Source: Carallia brachiata (lineage: Eukaryota; Streptophyta; Magnoliopsida; Malpighiales; Rhizophoraceae). Taken from it: DNA of 64,000 bases. This document shows, one piece after another, positions 10,780 through 22,649 of the stretch (position 1 is its first letter; every line of letters starts with the position of its first letter). The position numbers were made by a program, and so were the translations under genes. The stretch is taken from positions 9,292,095 through 9,356,094 of the forward strand of contig JADCRB010000013.1 in assembly GCA_021464245.1 (NCBI GenBank), in the 5' to 3' direction. Below the pieces are notes generated by a model. That model was not told the DNA's origin and made no database searches. It worked only from the letters and a program-made list of their open reading frames with translations.

Positions 10780-10819
10780 AACAAAGTGAGCCAACCAAGA
10801 GAACAAATAAGAAAGCCAT
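10503..10819 (-). CDS. NCR/defensin-like cysteine-rich secreted peptide, copy C (intact)
   Basis: Two exons: 10783-10819, encoding the hydrophobic start MAFLFVLLVGSL, and 10503-10681. The intron runs from GTTAGTC to TTACAG and splits a codon after 37 bp. The spliced product is 71 residues: a signal peptide ending near AVPRAEA, then a mature part with six cysteines in the pattern C-x5-C-x4-C-x8-C-x4-C-x-C (CKNDKDC ... CHFHSCQC). The spacing and the CxNDxDC motif resemble legume NCR peptides (late nodulin family) and other defensin-like secreted peptides. By family, these act outside the cell or in the secretory path as antimicrobial or signalling peptides; target and function here are unknown. 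The last residues come from an inserted sequence (10295-10532). Start choice: seven paralogues share this ATG and splice site. Confidence 0.75.
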
Positions 10820-10928
10820 TTTGAAAGAAGAGTTCCCCATATCTTTTGGTAGGCCTATTGCTTGTAGTCACAAAATTAAGATGAGAATAATTTTCTTGTA
10901 TATGCATTTTGGGGAAAGCTCATTTGAC

Positions 10929-10936
10929 TATTTATA
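10929..10936 (-). promoter_or_regulatory. TATA box of peptide gene C
   Basis: TATAAATA on the minus strand, 110 bp upstream of the ATG, inside a block (GGCCCTATAAATAGTC) conserved across the paralogues. Confidence 0.65.
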
Positions 10937-10939
10937 GGG

Positions 10940-11940
10940 CCAAAAATTTAATGGCTTCAAATCTGAGGCAAAAGAAAGGATACTCCTATTTATTAAAATT
11001 TAAAAGCAAATCTAGAGATAAGATTACAAAATATTTAATTTTGTAAGATGTTAATGAGCGTCCCAGTGTACTCTATAAGGAATATTAATGTATCTACTAT
11101 ATTATATTTTCAGTCAACCACTTAACAGTATATATTATTTTAAGGTTAATATACGAAAATATCACTAACTTTATTTAAAATAAAAAATTTAGCACAAACT
11201 TTAAAAAGTAATAAATCTAATATCAATTTTATTTAAAGTAACAAATCTAATATACTGTAAAATCTTTTAAACAAAATTTACCTATTTTGATAATTAATAT
11301 TAATTTGTATAATTATTATGTTATCAAAATATATATATTTTTATAAATATATATTATCGAAACTGACAGATTTTATTTATATAAAATTATTAATTTTTTT
11401 TATATTAGATTAATTTGGCCCTGCTTAAATAAATTAGAACTCTACTACATGGTGCAGCTTAAGTGGCACCAAAGTGTCTACATAATATATTACATTAAAC
11501 ACAAAATATTTTCATGTAAATTACCATAATATATAATAGTTTTTTTTTTCATAATAGTGTTAGTATTTGAAAAAATCACCATCTTTGAGCAAATTAATAA
11601 GTATATCATAATTTTTAAAAATTTACTATTTAAGTTCCGTAAATATTTTTCGCAACAATTTGTCACGATTAAACGGACGACAATCGTTGATACAAGTGGC
11701 GTGGCGCGGCGTGATGAAAAGACATCAATGCTGACATTGACTTTGATGAAATTGGACGAGAAAAAAAAGAATGAAAAATGTTATTCAAAAAATATTATTA
11801 TAATTATATTATTTTTTCATAATTTTTTTATTAATTTATTCATTAATTTCTTCTTCATAATTTTTTATCAATTTAAATAATTTTATTTTTTCATATTTTT
11901 TTTTCACAATTTTTTATCATTCCCAACACTAACATTCACA
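10940..11940. other. Array spacer without genes
   Basis: AT-rich upstream flank of peptide gene C with the usual array landmarks, for example TCTACTATATTATA near 11095. The plus-strand frame at 11557-11880 is low-complexity and rich in Ile, Phe and Lys; I do not regard it as a gene. Confidence 0.5.
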
Positions 11941-11949
11941 AAAAGATTA

Positions 11950-13395
11950 TTGGACTAATATGTTGGTTTTCAACAAAAAATTTTCCTGGCAAACTTTTTC
12001 CCTGTTTTCCCGTGTTTGGAGAGCTGAAAAGATTCAGTCAACGGAAAATAATTGCAAAGTCAACAGAAGACAGTAGGCTTTTGTTTTTTTGTGGAAAATG
12101 GCTTCTCCTCGTGAGGGGAAGAAGTCATTTTCCGTGGAAGTTGCGCCCTGGAGAGAAGAGAGAGAGAGCGTATAAGTTAGAGAGAGAAAGGGCTGCTTCA
12201 AGCTATCGCCGGTTTCGCCTGTTACCGGCCGATTCGATCATCGTCCAGCCGGTCAACTTCACCGTCGCGGTTAGCCTTTTTTTTTTTTTTTGGTCTCTAT
12301 TTTTGCCCGTTGGCCTTAAAACGACCCAGAGTTTAACTTTGGGAATTTGGGTCTCTTCCACAGCTCTGTTTTTTGAGTTTCTGGAATCGATTTCTTGTAT
12401 GATTTGCTTGTCCCTCTTTTCCTGCATTATTATTTCTTTCAATTACTTTCTTTTTCTGGGTTTTTATAAATCTTTCTTTTTCCCTTTATTTCTATTTTAA
12501 CTTGGTTATTGAATCGTCTACTAGTTCAGGTTGTAATTGGGTTGGTGGTTACCAGATGATGGACAAAGATGGCTATCAATAGAGTATGGAGTTTTGTAAT
12601 TCACCGGTTTCCTAGCAAGGGTCCCATGTGGGTTCCTTAAGCAGCAATTTTGTTATCAAACACAGATTTACTCTCCACGTTCTGTGCCAAGATTGATAGT
12701 TATCTTGCTTGTACTTTAGATTGTGAACATAAGCTACAAAGAATCACAATTTGAAGGGTCTCATCTTGAGTATTGGTGCTGGCGATGGTGTTGCTCCTTC
12801 AGTTTCATTGACCCCAGCTAGCGGTGCTGGTGAGGCTGCAGCTACTGCTGCTCCCTCTGTTGCAGAGGAGAAGGAACCAATGAAGGAAGAAGAGCACGGT
12901 GTTGGTAGAGTAGTGATGGCAGAGCACGGTGTAATTGCGGGATTGCATTTTACAATAACACACGTTAGAAGACAGCCTTAAAAGATGATGAGTAATTCCA
13001 TGAGCAAAGGATGATTGTTGCTCTCTTTTGTCGAGATATTAATTTTGATTGTGAAGCCTCCAAGATATATATATATATATATTTTAATTGGGTTCGGAAT
13101 TGCAAAATCCCAAATTGTTGTCTTTTGGTTGTCAAGTATTATATGAATTTCCAGCAAATGTTAAATGTAATTAGTGAGAGAGGTTGCTTTAACCATAAAG
13201 CATTATGTATTATTTGTGCTATTTCAGAAAAATTCACAGTTTTCTTATAGGTGCACCAAAAACAAAAAAAAGTATTTTTCAACAACATAGCCAAACAATG
13301 AAAAATAGTCTATTTTTCTCATAAAAATTTTTCTCAACAAAAATTTTTTTCACAGACAAATTATTTTTCGACAAATAGTGGACCCTAAATGGACC
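11950..13395. mobile_element. Probable TIR element with captured gene fragments
   Basis: The region differs in composition from the array and is bounded by AT-rich ends with inverted resemblance: CAACAAAAAATTTTCCTGG near 11970, and AAAAATTTTTCTCAACAAAA near 13322. The right end shares AATAGT-GGACCCTAAA with the element ending near 8880. The interior holds a GC-rich exon-like block (12100-12270) ending at a GT-like boundary before a T-run, and a ribosomal P1 fragment. Exact termini are not established. Confidence 0.4.
12733..12981 (+). pseudogene. 60S acidic ribosomal protein P1-like fragment
   Basis: The frame reads LILSIGAGDGVAPS, then an Ala-rich stretch and SVAEEKEPMKEEE. This follows the P1 C-terminal half as known in plants: LILSVGAGGG, then an Ala hinge, then EEKKEE. 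The final acidic DDDMGFSLF tail, which binds translation factors on the ribosomal stalk, is missing; the frame goes on into unrelated sequence and stops near 12981. The N-terminal helical domain is not recognisable upstream. I read it as a degenerate captured fragment rather than a working stalk protein. Confidence 0.5.
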
Positions 13396-15140
13396 TAAAG
13401 ATCCAGACTGACTCTGACACGATGATCTATTTGACACATCTAATTAAGTGACAGACCATGAGTATCTGCCCCGCCCGTATAGACCTAGTCTGCAATTCTT
13501 TGCACGCATCATTTATATGGCATGTTACATGTATTTGACTACTAACTATAAATGATACCAACCGATTTAATGATATAATTAACCAGTGCACCAACGTCAC
13601 CAATACCAAGAGCTCTCCAGCACACGCGGTAATTATAAAATGCAAAGACAATAAAGAGTGGTGTAAACTTTTCTATATTGGCTCTTTATTGGCTTTGGCA
13701 TGCGTGTTTTGAATTTTTAAGTATGTGGACATGCAGTAAAACAGGCTGCTGCTGAAGCCAGTTTGGGAGATGCAAAAGCTTATTCCGGTGATTGTAAGCC
13801 CTGACCCGCGTAGAGCAAGTCTGTCCAGGGTGTCAATCGATGTGAAAGTGGAGAAAAAGTACCAAGAATAATTATCCGTATCCATAACAGTTTAGAAATC
13901 ACAAAAACAAAATTTAATATCGTGAATGTGCAGGATATTGACATTCTAAGAAGAGTGAGGTTTTACACAGAAGATATCAAGTTCTAGTTCTAGTTAACTG
14001 GTAATTTTGATTCTGATTCTAATGGACTGACAATTTCAATTTAGATTCTAACTTCAATTCTAATTAATATCTAGTTTCGATTTAATTTGATTTAATTTAG
14101 ACCGATTTAATTTAGTAATAACTTCTTTTCTTAAAAAAATAATTTAAAATTGTAAAAATTGTATTTCAATCAAATTAAAGAGTAAAATTTGAATAATTAA
14201 ACGACCTAAACTTAATTAAATATTAATTAAGATGACTTGGCATTCTCCTTGAGATTTAGAATAATTAAACGTCACATAATTTATTACTTTTATAATTTTA
14301 ACTTACTATTTATCTCGTTGTTACTTTTAATGTGTAATATTAGTTGCTTCCGTTTAGATGGCCTGCTTTGGTGATAATGGATTTTTTTGTTGCAAAATTG
14401 TACAAATCTTTATTGAAATATTTATGATCATTTCTTACATTCTTAGCATTGCCTTTGGCCAATTATTAAGAGACGTAAGTGCTACAATGATTCTGGTGAT
14501 AAACTCAAGCGCATTTTATCAAAGATTTTATCCTTTACTGTGCTCATCAGCAACAATTGAGACTTGGGTTTTGAACTGCCAATCGAATTGTCGATTATAC
14601 GGTTTGAAAAAAAAAAAAAAACAGAGAGAGAGAGAGATCGAACCAATGAACCGGTTTGCGCAATTCCAATTAACAGTTGGTCTAAATCTTGGTTTCAGAA
14701 TTGAACCGAACTGATAATCACTCCTACTTCTACCGAAGCTATCTGCCTAAGTTATCAGGAAAGAAAGAAAGAAAGAGGGAGAAAAAAAAAGAAAAAAGTA
14801 GATTGTTCAAGAGTTTTTTTGTCGTCCGAATTACAATAAATCTTTAATTTTTTATAAGTGTAGTTATATTTTTTATAATAAAAAAATAAATATAATTTAC
14901 TTTCTTTTTATTATAAAAAAATTATCGTTATTACAAAAAATTAAATAACCATTGTAATTCGGATAAAATTCAGACAAAATAATTCAAACAGTTTCCCCAT
15001 GCCAAAAAAAAAAAAAAGACGATTCCCAAAGGATTAACGAGGAAGCAAACGAAAACAATACAATTATACAACTTAAATATTACGAGAAGATTAACGAGCA
15101 AGGAAACAAAAAGAATTCTATTCTACAGGGGTAAGCGGAC
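13396..15140. other. Intergenic region, nothing clear
   Basis: Several short open frames (13427-13651, 13673-13885, 14358-14714) have no motif I recognise and no supported exon structure. About 13980-14110 repeats GATTCTAAT-like words. About 14610-14640 and 14760-14800 are A- and GA-rich simple tracts. Confidence 0.4.
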
Positions 15141-15148
15141 CCCACTCC

Positions 15149-15157
15149 TATTTAAAA
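15149..15157 (+). promoter_or_regulatory. Likely TATA box of the membrane protein gene
   Basis: TATTTAAAA lies about 612 bp upstream of the ATG at 15761 today. Without the 478-bp MITE and its 8-bp target copy, the distance would be about 126 bp, a normal spacing for a plant promoter with a short leader. Confidence 0.45.
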
Positions 15158-15273
15158 CCCTGACTAGGCAGATAGCTACCCCCAAAATGTGATACTTCTT
15201 CACTAGCAAGCCTCTGTTACTCTCTCTCTCTTCGGTTTTTTTGTTTTTTTTTCTTTCTTCCTCCTATTAACAC

Positions 15274-15751
15274 CAAGGTTGTCAAAATCGGACCGGTCAT
15301 CGAACCGAAACATTAATGGGTCAAGGTTGAACCGGTCGAACCGGTATTTGAACCGGTATTTAATAATATATATATGTATATAAGTAATTAAAAAAATAAT
15401 AATTATATATAATGATTAAATATTAATTTTTCTAATTTTAAGGATTAAATTGAAAGTTTTAATAAGATTTAGACTAAATTGAACTTTTTAATTAAATTTG
15501 GTACTCAAATTATAATTTAAATAACATTTAGAGTCAAATTATAATTTATGAAAATTTTAATTTTATTGAACCGGTTTGAACCGGTCCAACCGGTCCGGTT
15601 TTCGACCGATTTTTACCGGTTTTGACCGGTTCTTGCCGGTTTTGACCGGTCCGAGTCATTGCCGAAAAATCACCTAAACCGGCCCGGACTCCGGCCGGTC
15701 ACCGGTCTGACCGGTCCGACCGACCGGTCCGGTCCGGGTTTGAAAACCTTG
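15274..15751. mobile_element. hAT-type MITE, 478 bp, at the start codon of the downstream gene
   Basis: The ends are CAAGGTTGTCAAAATCGGAC and the complement of GGTCCGGGTTTGAAAACCTTG-like sequence. Perfect 8-bp target duplications ATTAACAC flank it (15266-15273 and 15752-15759), the size typical of hAT elements. The interior is built of repeated ACCGGTTTTGACCGGTT-like words around an AT-rich core. Family members lie at 31709-32177 and 55256-55732. It is non-coding. Confidence 0.9.
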
Positions 15752-15760
15752 ATTAACACA

Positions 15761-16414
15761 ATGCAAAGGCAGTCTCTCGGCTCACCGGTGTCCAAGCTCC
15801 ACAGCCACCACGTCGGCGGCAGCAAAGACGACGCCGTCGAGGCGGCGGAAGATAACAAAGCAGCAAAATCTCGCCGGCTCTCACTGACGTCGGCGTCATT
15901 ATCACTATCACCGTCCTCCTCCTCCTCGTCGCCTCCGAAACCAGAGAAACTGGTCCACCTTATTCCGCTTCTCACTCTTTTCTGCTTCCTTGTACTCTAC
16001 CTCGTCTCCCACACTCCCTCCCAATCTGGTGCGTCAAAAATCAAAATCAACGGCCGAGATTTACTTAGCTTCCATCTCCATTTTTTTACCAAAATATAAA
16101 AAAAAAACTCAAATACTCTGTAATTTTTCGTTGCAGATTTGGCTCAGTTCAAAGGATTCAAGCGGCCGTTAAAGCACATAGGTATAATGCAGATTGATTA
16201 AAACAAATTCTTCTATGTTGATATTACGATTATGTTTAAATTTTTCAGTTTTTGGTTCCTTGTAGATTCGACGGAGGTGAGCGAGGTGGACCGATTGACT
16301 GAGCTCCGGAGAGGCGATGTTGTGGCGATTAGAAGCTTCAGGAACTTGCAAGAAATCGCCGACAAACCGTCGAGCCGGAAATCCCGTTCTCACCGGAAAT
16401 CCGCCGGTTTCTGA
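15761..16414 (+). CDS. Single-pass membrane protein, plant family of unknown function
   Basis: Three exons (15761-16028, 16137-16181, 16266-16414) join with clean GT-AG boundaries and matching phases into a 153-residue protein. The N-terminal part is basic and Ser-rich (about residues 1-62). A hydrophobic helix follows, LVHLIPLLTLFCFLVLYLVS (about residues 64-83), then a short outside or lumenal part with DLAQFKGFKRP, and a C-terminal segment reading RRGDVVAIRSFRNLQE with a basic SRKSRSHRKSAGF tail. I recall unnamed Arabidopsis 'transmembrane protein' genes with this layout; no function is known to me. Codon use and GC are higher than the surroundings. The hAT MITE ends 9 bp upstream of the ATG, splitting the leader from it. 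Confidence 0.85.
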
Positions 16415-17028
16415 GCCGCATTTTCCGGTTCTTCCTTTCTCTCTCTAATCCAATTCTGTAATTCTCTCCGTGCGGCCTCCGTTCGCACGTGCAATTCACG
16501 TTTGCTATTTTTAATATACATTTTTCCGTACGTTTTACAAATTCAAAGTCTCGTTCGCATCCGCATTTGCTTGCTATGTTGTTTCTGTATAAAATCTATC
16601 CGTTGAGCATTTGGCTTCCGACGGCGAGGCGTATGTTAGTAAATAATGAATTTTTTGCTATCCTGCGCGGACCGACAGTGCGTACCGTAGTCTTTTTTTT
16701 GACGTTGGCTTAGTTTATCGTGCACCAAGTGTTGTGATGATTGGAGTCCAGCTGGCTAATGGGGATGTTGGGACCGTTAGTGGCGCCCTCCTTGGCTGGG
16801 GGTTCAGAAAAGCCAGCTGGAAAGTTTAGTTTTGTGTGAAGATTAATTGTTTATTTTTTTTAATTTTTGTAAGCGTGAGGGCGACCATTTATGACGATTT
16901 ATACTAAATGATTCTTGATATATTTACAATTGTAGACATATTATATTTATCAAAGCGGTTAGATTGTCACAAAATTTCGTGAATATAAAGGATCACAAAA
17001 ATAGTTTTGTTATATAAAAAATAATTTA
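16415..17028. other. 3' flank of the membrane protein gene
   Basis: Probably 3' untranslated sequence at first (CT-rich, then TTTCTGTATAAAATC near 16582). It then passes into AT-rich spacer. No other gene is seen. Confidence 0.45.
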
Positions 17029-17599
17029 TATTATATGAATAATATTTATATACTATAAAATATTTTATTTAAATATTTATTATATTAGTATAAAACATTA
17101 TTGCGTTATATAAAATATTTTACGTGTACCAATTTCTCTTCTTCTCTCTCTCTCCTAGACTTTGAGATAGGCTAAAAATGTGACAAAATATTAGGAAGTT
17201 TTGAAATTTGGCCCATTTGGTTTGGTTTTGTTTTTTCTTTTTGCATTTAGTTGACAAAAGAACAATTTGTAAATGTGTTAGCTGCATTGTATAATTCAAG
17301 CAACGAACAAGTATTGGATGGACGTCATGATCTTATGCAATTGAGTTTACCTGCGTTTTTTAGTATTTGATTTTGGGACTCCGTCTTCGTTTTGTTCACG
17401 GGTTTTTTGGAATATGTCAACTTATTAGGCCTATGGATGTATCTTGGAAATTGGATTTTTGTATTGATCAAATTATTGCAATGTTTGATTTGGGACTCCG
17501 TCTTCGTTTTGTTCACTGGCGGTTTTTAGGATATGTCACACATATGAGGTAGAATTTCGATTTCATGTGATTTAGCAACATAGTGAGAAGATAACCAAC

Positions 17600-17775
17600 A
17601 ACCGTTAGTTTAAGTAATAAGAGACTCGATATTTTTTAAATAAGATTTTATATTCGAGTCTTGTAAATGAAAAAAAACAGTGTTGAGAAAGTCACCTCAA
17701 TATGAGTCCGACAGTGTTCGAACCGGACTAGTCGAGAACTCAATAAGATATACTGAATACTAAGAAAAAACTAAA
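17600..17775 (+). mobile_element. SINE-like retroposon
   Basis: A tRNA-like head (TAGTTTAAGTAATAAGAG, then TTCGAGTCTTG) is followed by GATACTGAATACTAAGAAAA at the 3' end. The tail resembles the SINE at 32705-32898 (AGACTGAATACTGGACGGTC). Its copy in the second duplicate is near 23845-24015. No target duplication was established. Confidence 0.45.
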
Positions 17776-20710
17776 AAAATATATATATATAGGAAAAGAT
17801 AATGTACTATTCTCTTTTTTGATTTGGAATATTAGGTAATGAAGTCTGATAGTTTAGATTTCATTTATTAGACAAAAGGAAAATAATAATAATAATAATA
17901 AAACAAGGGGGGAATTAAAAACCACATAAAGATCGGAACAAAATACTTGTCCAATCCCTCAAAAAGGCCAATCACTCAAAGAAGGGATTTCAGTAATGTG
18001 ACGCTGTCGTTTGTAAGGGAAAACTTTCTAATATTTTCAACCAAACCGTTCGCTAAATCAGATAAGTTTCTGCGCCACACATGCTAGTTATACAAAATTG
18101 TTGTACTTAAATTAATAAATATAATTATTTATTAATAAAATTAAAATTTAGATGAGTGTTATATTAAAATTTAAAAATATAAATTTTATATTATATGTAA
18201 TTTTAAAAAAATTGTATAAAATATTAATATATTTTGTTAATAAATAATTATATTTATTGATTTGAGTATGATGTATTGATATGATTGGTGAAAATGACTG
18301 TCAAACCTTTCTCCTGCTGAATTAATAATGCCCCATGACGAAGGATAACGATGACGGTCAACATTCTTGATTATATCTGATGATGCCACGCGTTACGCAA
18401 CGCGAGCACGCTATAGTGTCGGTGAGGTAGGTTCTGGCCCACTTTTCCTATTGCTTTTATTGCTTAGGCCAAGCGACGTAACGGGTTCCACGCCAATGGG
18501 CTGAAAATTAATCATCAAAATATAAACACGGGTCTCACACAATGGTTTATAATATTTTATTATTTTTTTTATAAATTTAATTATTTAATTTATATTATTT
18601 TATAGTTACCATAAAATTATTTTAATGAAATTCAACAAAATTTTCCCATTTTTATTAGCTAATTGGTTTCCTTTGATTCTTTTTGCCATTTCGATATACA
18701 TTGTCATAAAAAGGGCGAAGATATATTGAGGAGATGAAGTGGCAATAGGGAGCGGAAAGAGGCATACAAAGGGGAAAAAAAGGAGAGAGGGGCGGGGGGG
18801 GGGAAGAGGAAGGGGGAGCGTAAAAAGAAAAAAAAGTAAGCATAGAGATTTGAGAGAGAAATTGTTGAGATAAACGAAAGTAAAGAAAAAAAATATATTT
18901 TAAAAGTCAGAGGAAAAAGATATCTAAAAAAAAGTTCCAAAAAAAAAAAAAGTTAATTAAAAAAAAAAAAAATGAGAACATATTTAACATCCAAAATACT
19001 GTAATCTAAAAGGCACAGTTGAAAGTTAGTTTTTTTTTTTTTCTTTGGGATTTGGGCTTCAAAAGATAGAAATGGATAGAGTACAAGGAAAAAAAAATTT
19101 GTATACTCCAAAAAAAAATGTTTTTAACGCGGGTACTATTATTCTCTAGTCGGCTTGAGTTCTCACTAATAGTTTTAACAGTGTTATAAAAAAAAATTGT
19201 TTTTTCCTGTAACCATTAAATATTTAGTCAAATAAAAACTTGCAAGATGCTATCATGGACTGCCACAGTTGAATTCTCATGTCTCAAGCCCACTTCATAA
19301 ATTAACTGGGAGTGGCAAGAAATGAGGCCGAAAAATTTTCGTTTGTTTTTGTAGAAAAATGATCGAAAGAAAATGATAAAAAATAAAAGTAATAACAAAG
19401 TGATTTCTTATCTTTTAGAGAAAATAAACGATAAATAAAATTTTGAAAAATTCAAAAAGTTTTTCCCTGGAAGTGACTGATCAAAATCTGAAAGTTTTGG
19501 CGAGCAAAGAGAAGAAATAAGACTGTTTAAATGATTTTTATTTGTATTACTAAATTGACAATTATTCAATCATCAAAGCATGCATTAATATTTATATGTA
19601 ATACAAGTATTATTTACTGACATTAATTTTGTTTCTCTCTATTTTCTCATAACATTCAAATAAAATAAGGTTAATATATGTTTTATAAATCTGGTTTGAC
19701 ATTTAAAAAAGTTAAATTTTTTTTGTAATAGATCTATACACCGTCATTTTCATCTAATAGAATCCAGCTGACTTATGCCAAGGTTAAGGGCATATATCTC
19801 GTGAGTGTCATCTCTGCAGAAAGCAATACATTCTGAAGTCATCAGGTTAATTAGATTATGTTGGATGAAGATGATGATGTGCTACATCTGATAAAAAAAT
19901 TATACACATATTAAACTGTTACTTTTTAAATATTGGGCTAAATTTGTAAAACTAAGCAAAATTCAAAATATTTTTGCACATTAATTCTATAAAATATTTA
20001 TTTTTATATAGATCTTTCCCCTTATTTTTTTGTCTTGGTAATCATATCTTTTCCCTTATTTATAATTTAGCCAAATTAGTTATAGAAAATTATTTTCTTT
20101 TTATTCATTTTCTCACAGCTTTCTTTTACTTCTCATTTTCAATCCAAACATGGCACAAGTTAATTTATTAGCACATGAGGCATATTTTTTTTTTTACTTT
20201 TTTAAAAATTGATCTAAATCCGCAAAATTTACGATATATTAATAAATTAATATATTGACCCTTTGTATCTCACCCTATATGTAGAAGAGTAATTATATAT
20301 ATCACGAAAATTATATTAAAATGTCTTGAAATTTACTTATAGAAACAATCATCAATTTTTTTAATACTGTTAAACTAAAAAAGGAAAAAAGTTAATAATT
20401 GTTTTCATGATTGTGAGTGTTTCATGATTTTCGTAATATATAATTTCTCTTTTGTAGAATAGATAAAAGTCTTAGTTTCAAGTTTATATCTTTATGCTTT
20501 CATACTGCAATGACCTCTGCCTCCATTATAGCAAATACAATGTAATTTCTTACTCATTCTTTCTTCCATTCAAAATTTGGCATAAAAAACTTGGCTTAAA
20601 AGACACAAGCTAACAAAAAATAAATAAAGTTCCATCATTCATACAGCTACGTACGCCTTGTCGCCAGGTTTATATGGCTTGCAATTATTACCATCATATC
20701 TTGAGCCTCC
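17776..20710. other. Array spacer within duplication copy 1
   Basis: AT-rich spacer with array landmarks: CAACATTCTTGATTATATC near 18360, TTAGCTAATTGG near 18655, and TTTGGGATTTGGGCT near 19042. A purine-rich tract (about 18770-18860) gives spurious Pro/Ser/Phe-rich frames on the opposite strand. No gene is supported. Confidence 0.5.
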
Positions 20711-21026
20711 CTAGTAATTGATTATACTAGGAAATTGCTTTTGTTCATCTCTCAAGCATATACAAACGTTTGAAACGCATACGCTGATGCCGCGACCACA
20801 ATATCTTTTATTAGAGCAATCCTTGTCATTAGTGCACTCATAATCCCTGGACTGGCTTCAGCTCTTGCCACTGCTGTCACTGTAACACATGTTAATAATT
20901 TCATTTATTAGTTACAATTAAATAAATAATTAACGTTTATTGGGGATAAAACTAACTAAATAAAATTAATCAGAGAGAGAGAGACTAACAAAGTGAGCCA
21001 ATCAAGGGGACAAATAAGAAAGCCAT
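20711..21026 (-). pseudogene. NCR/defensin-like peptide gene, copy D (frame offset between signal and cysteine domain)
   Basis: Exon 1 at 20990-21026 reads MAFLFVPLIGSL, with Pro where the other copies have Leu. The intron boundaries match the family. From the acceptor, the signal frame reads VARAEASPG and then lacks cysteines. The cysteine core, C-x5-C-x5-C-x6-C-x4-C-x-C (CTNDKDC ... CVSNVCIC), lies in another frame of exon 2 and ends at the TAG at 20711-20713. No alternative GT-AG pair near the boundary restores the frame. The TATA box (21135-21142) is intact. I regard it as a pseudogene unless an unusual splice is used. Confidence 0.7.
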
Positions 21027-21290
21027 TTTGAAAGAAGATTTCTCCATATTTTTCGGCGTGCCTATAGCTTGTAGTTACAAAATTATGATGAGAAATAGTT
21101 TTCTTGTGGATGCATTAGGGAAGGCTCATTTGACTATTTATAGCGCCAAAAATATAACGGCTTTTAAATCTGAGGCCAAAGATAAGATACTCACATTTAT
21201 TAAAAATTAAAAGCAAATCAGAGAGAAGATTGCATATATTTAATTTTGTAGGTGGATGTTAATGGGTTTCCCTAGTATACTCTATACAAT

Positions 21291-21615
21291 TGTCCAAGAT
21301 ATTATTATGATTTGAGAATTTTTTCATATCCAGCCTAATTATAAGACCTTTTCATATTAATCTTGATTACAATAATATATTCTGATATAGTTTATTCAAT
21401 TGCAATAATATCGTTGATATTCTCCATTATTATATGATTCTTTCTATTATTAAATAATTATGTAATTATTACAAGATTATTAATTATTATAGATTATTTA
21501 CTTATTTAGTCATACACAACCCCATAAATAGGGTCCTCTAAATGATTTTGTGCAGTTGAGTAATACAATTTTACATTCTCAATTCTCTCATTTCTCGTAT
21601 TATTTTTGTCGATAA
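21291..21615. mobile_element. Possible solo LTR or TRIM-like insertion
   Basis: The insertion is absent from the paralogous spacers. It begins TGTCCAAGATATTATTATG and has ATAAATAGGGTCCTC near 21531, then TTGTGCAGTTGAGTAATAC and a TTCTC-rich end. The layout (TG start, TATA box, leader) resembles a short plant LTR, but a CA end and a target duplication are not clear. It is also in copy 2 at about 27607-27941. Confidence 0.4.
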
Positions 21616-22546
21616 GGGTTATTAATGCATCTACTATAGTATATTTGTAGTCAACCATCCAAATATATTTCATTTTGTTCCTACTTTAAAGTTATTTAAA
21701 TAAAGCTACCAATCTTTTTTCATGTTAGAATAGTTTGTTCTTAAACAAATTAGAGCTTTACTACATGTGTACCTTTACTATATAATCCATTTGACGACAT
21801 CCAAAACTTTATTTGTTTTATTTCTTATTTCAAATTTAGTCATCCAATGTTTATATCACTTTAATTTTATATACGAAATTCTACCAAGTATTTCTCAATA
21901 ATTAATGTATTTACATTTCTCAGAAGATACCTCAATAGTTAAGAACTTAATTTCTATTTTCAAGAATATGTGATTTATGATAATAGTCTTGCATATTTAT
22001 CACATAATTTATCTCATAAATATATTATATTAAAAAAAATTCTTCTATATTGAAACATTACCATAATATACTGTAGTTTAATTGGATTTGATTTTTGGTT
22101 CACAAATTTTTATTTATTTATTTCTAATTAATTAATTATGCGATATCTTTCCATTTAAGTTCAACAGAGAAAAAAAGAAGAATGACTTCCTCTAATTGGC
22201 TTAGCTTTTCAACGAGCCAGTGTAGGAATGGGAGATGAACTTCACCTCCAATATGTATAGCCTATAACGCTCCCGAAGACAGAGGAAAAAATTTTCAGGT
22301 CTACATTAAAGAGTACTGCTCATTCTATCAATATCTTGAACTTGTTCATAAGAGACCCACTTATGGGAATCACGATTCCGCTCTACCTTTTAAGCAAAAG
22401 TAAGCTAACTGGTAATCGAGGATGGACCAACATTTTTAAAATGATGTATGTTTGTATCGCACACTTTTATCAGACATGATATTCATCCGATACTCTTTAA
22501 ATACTTTATAATATGTTCAAAAATATAAGAATAAGAAAATTTGAAT
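21616..22546. other. Array spacer without genes
   Basis: Conserved spacer; the segment near 22270-22430 (GAGTACTGCTCATTCTATC) recurs near 28660 and 34520 and may be an old retroposon. Nothing coding is seen. Confidence 0.45.
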
Positions 22547-22649
22547 CTATTTAATTAGTATAAAAGAGAAATTTAGAGACAACTTCTCCTTCATTCAAGC
22601 TGCCATGTGGCAATTTCTCCTTCAACTTCAATTTTTCTTATATTAAAAA

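Larger units (their letters stand above)
17029..22546. repeat. 5.5 kb tandem duplication, copy 1
   Basis: It matches 23276-28886 nearly base for base, including microsatellites, a SINE-like insertion, a solo-LTR-like insertion and a frameshifted peptide gene. Homology begins exactly at the base after the N at 23275 and ends near 22546/28886 (AAAATTTGAAT). Confidence 0.9.

Noticed and set aside
12012..12500. 162-codon plus-strand frame
   Set aside because: It crosses a GC-rich exon-like block, a T-run and Phe/Leu-rich AT sequence. It looks like exon plus intron of a fragment, not one protein.
14358..14714. 118-codon frame in the intergenic region
   Set aside because: No domain, an A-run near its end, and Phe/Ile-rich composition expected from AT-rich DNA.
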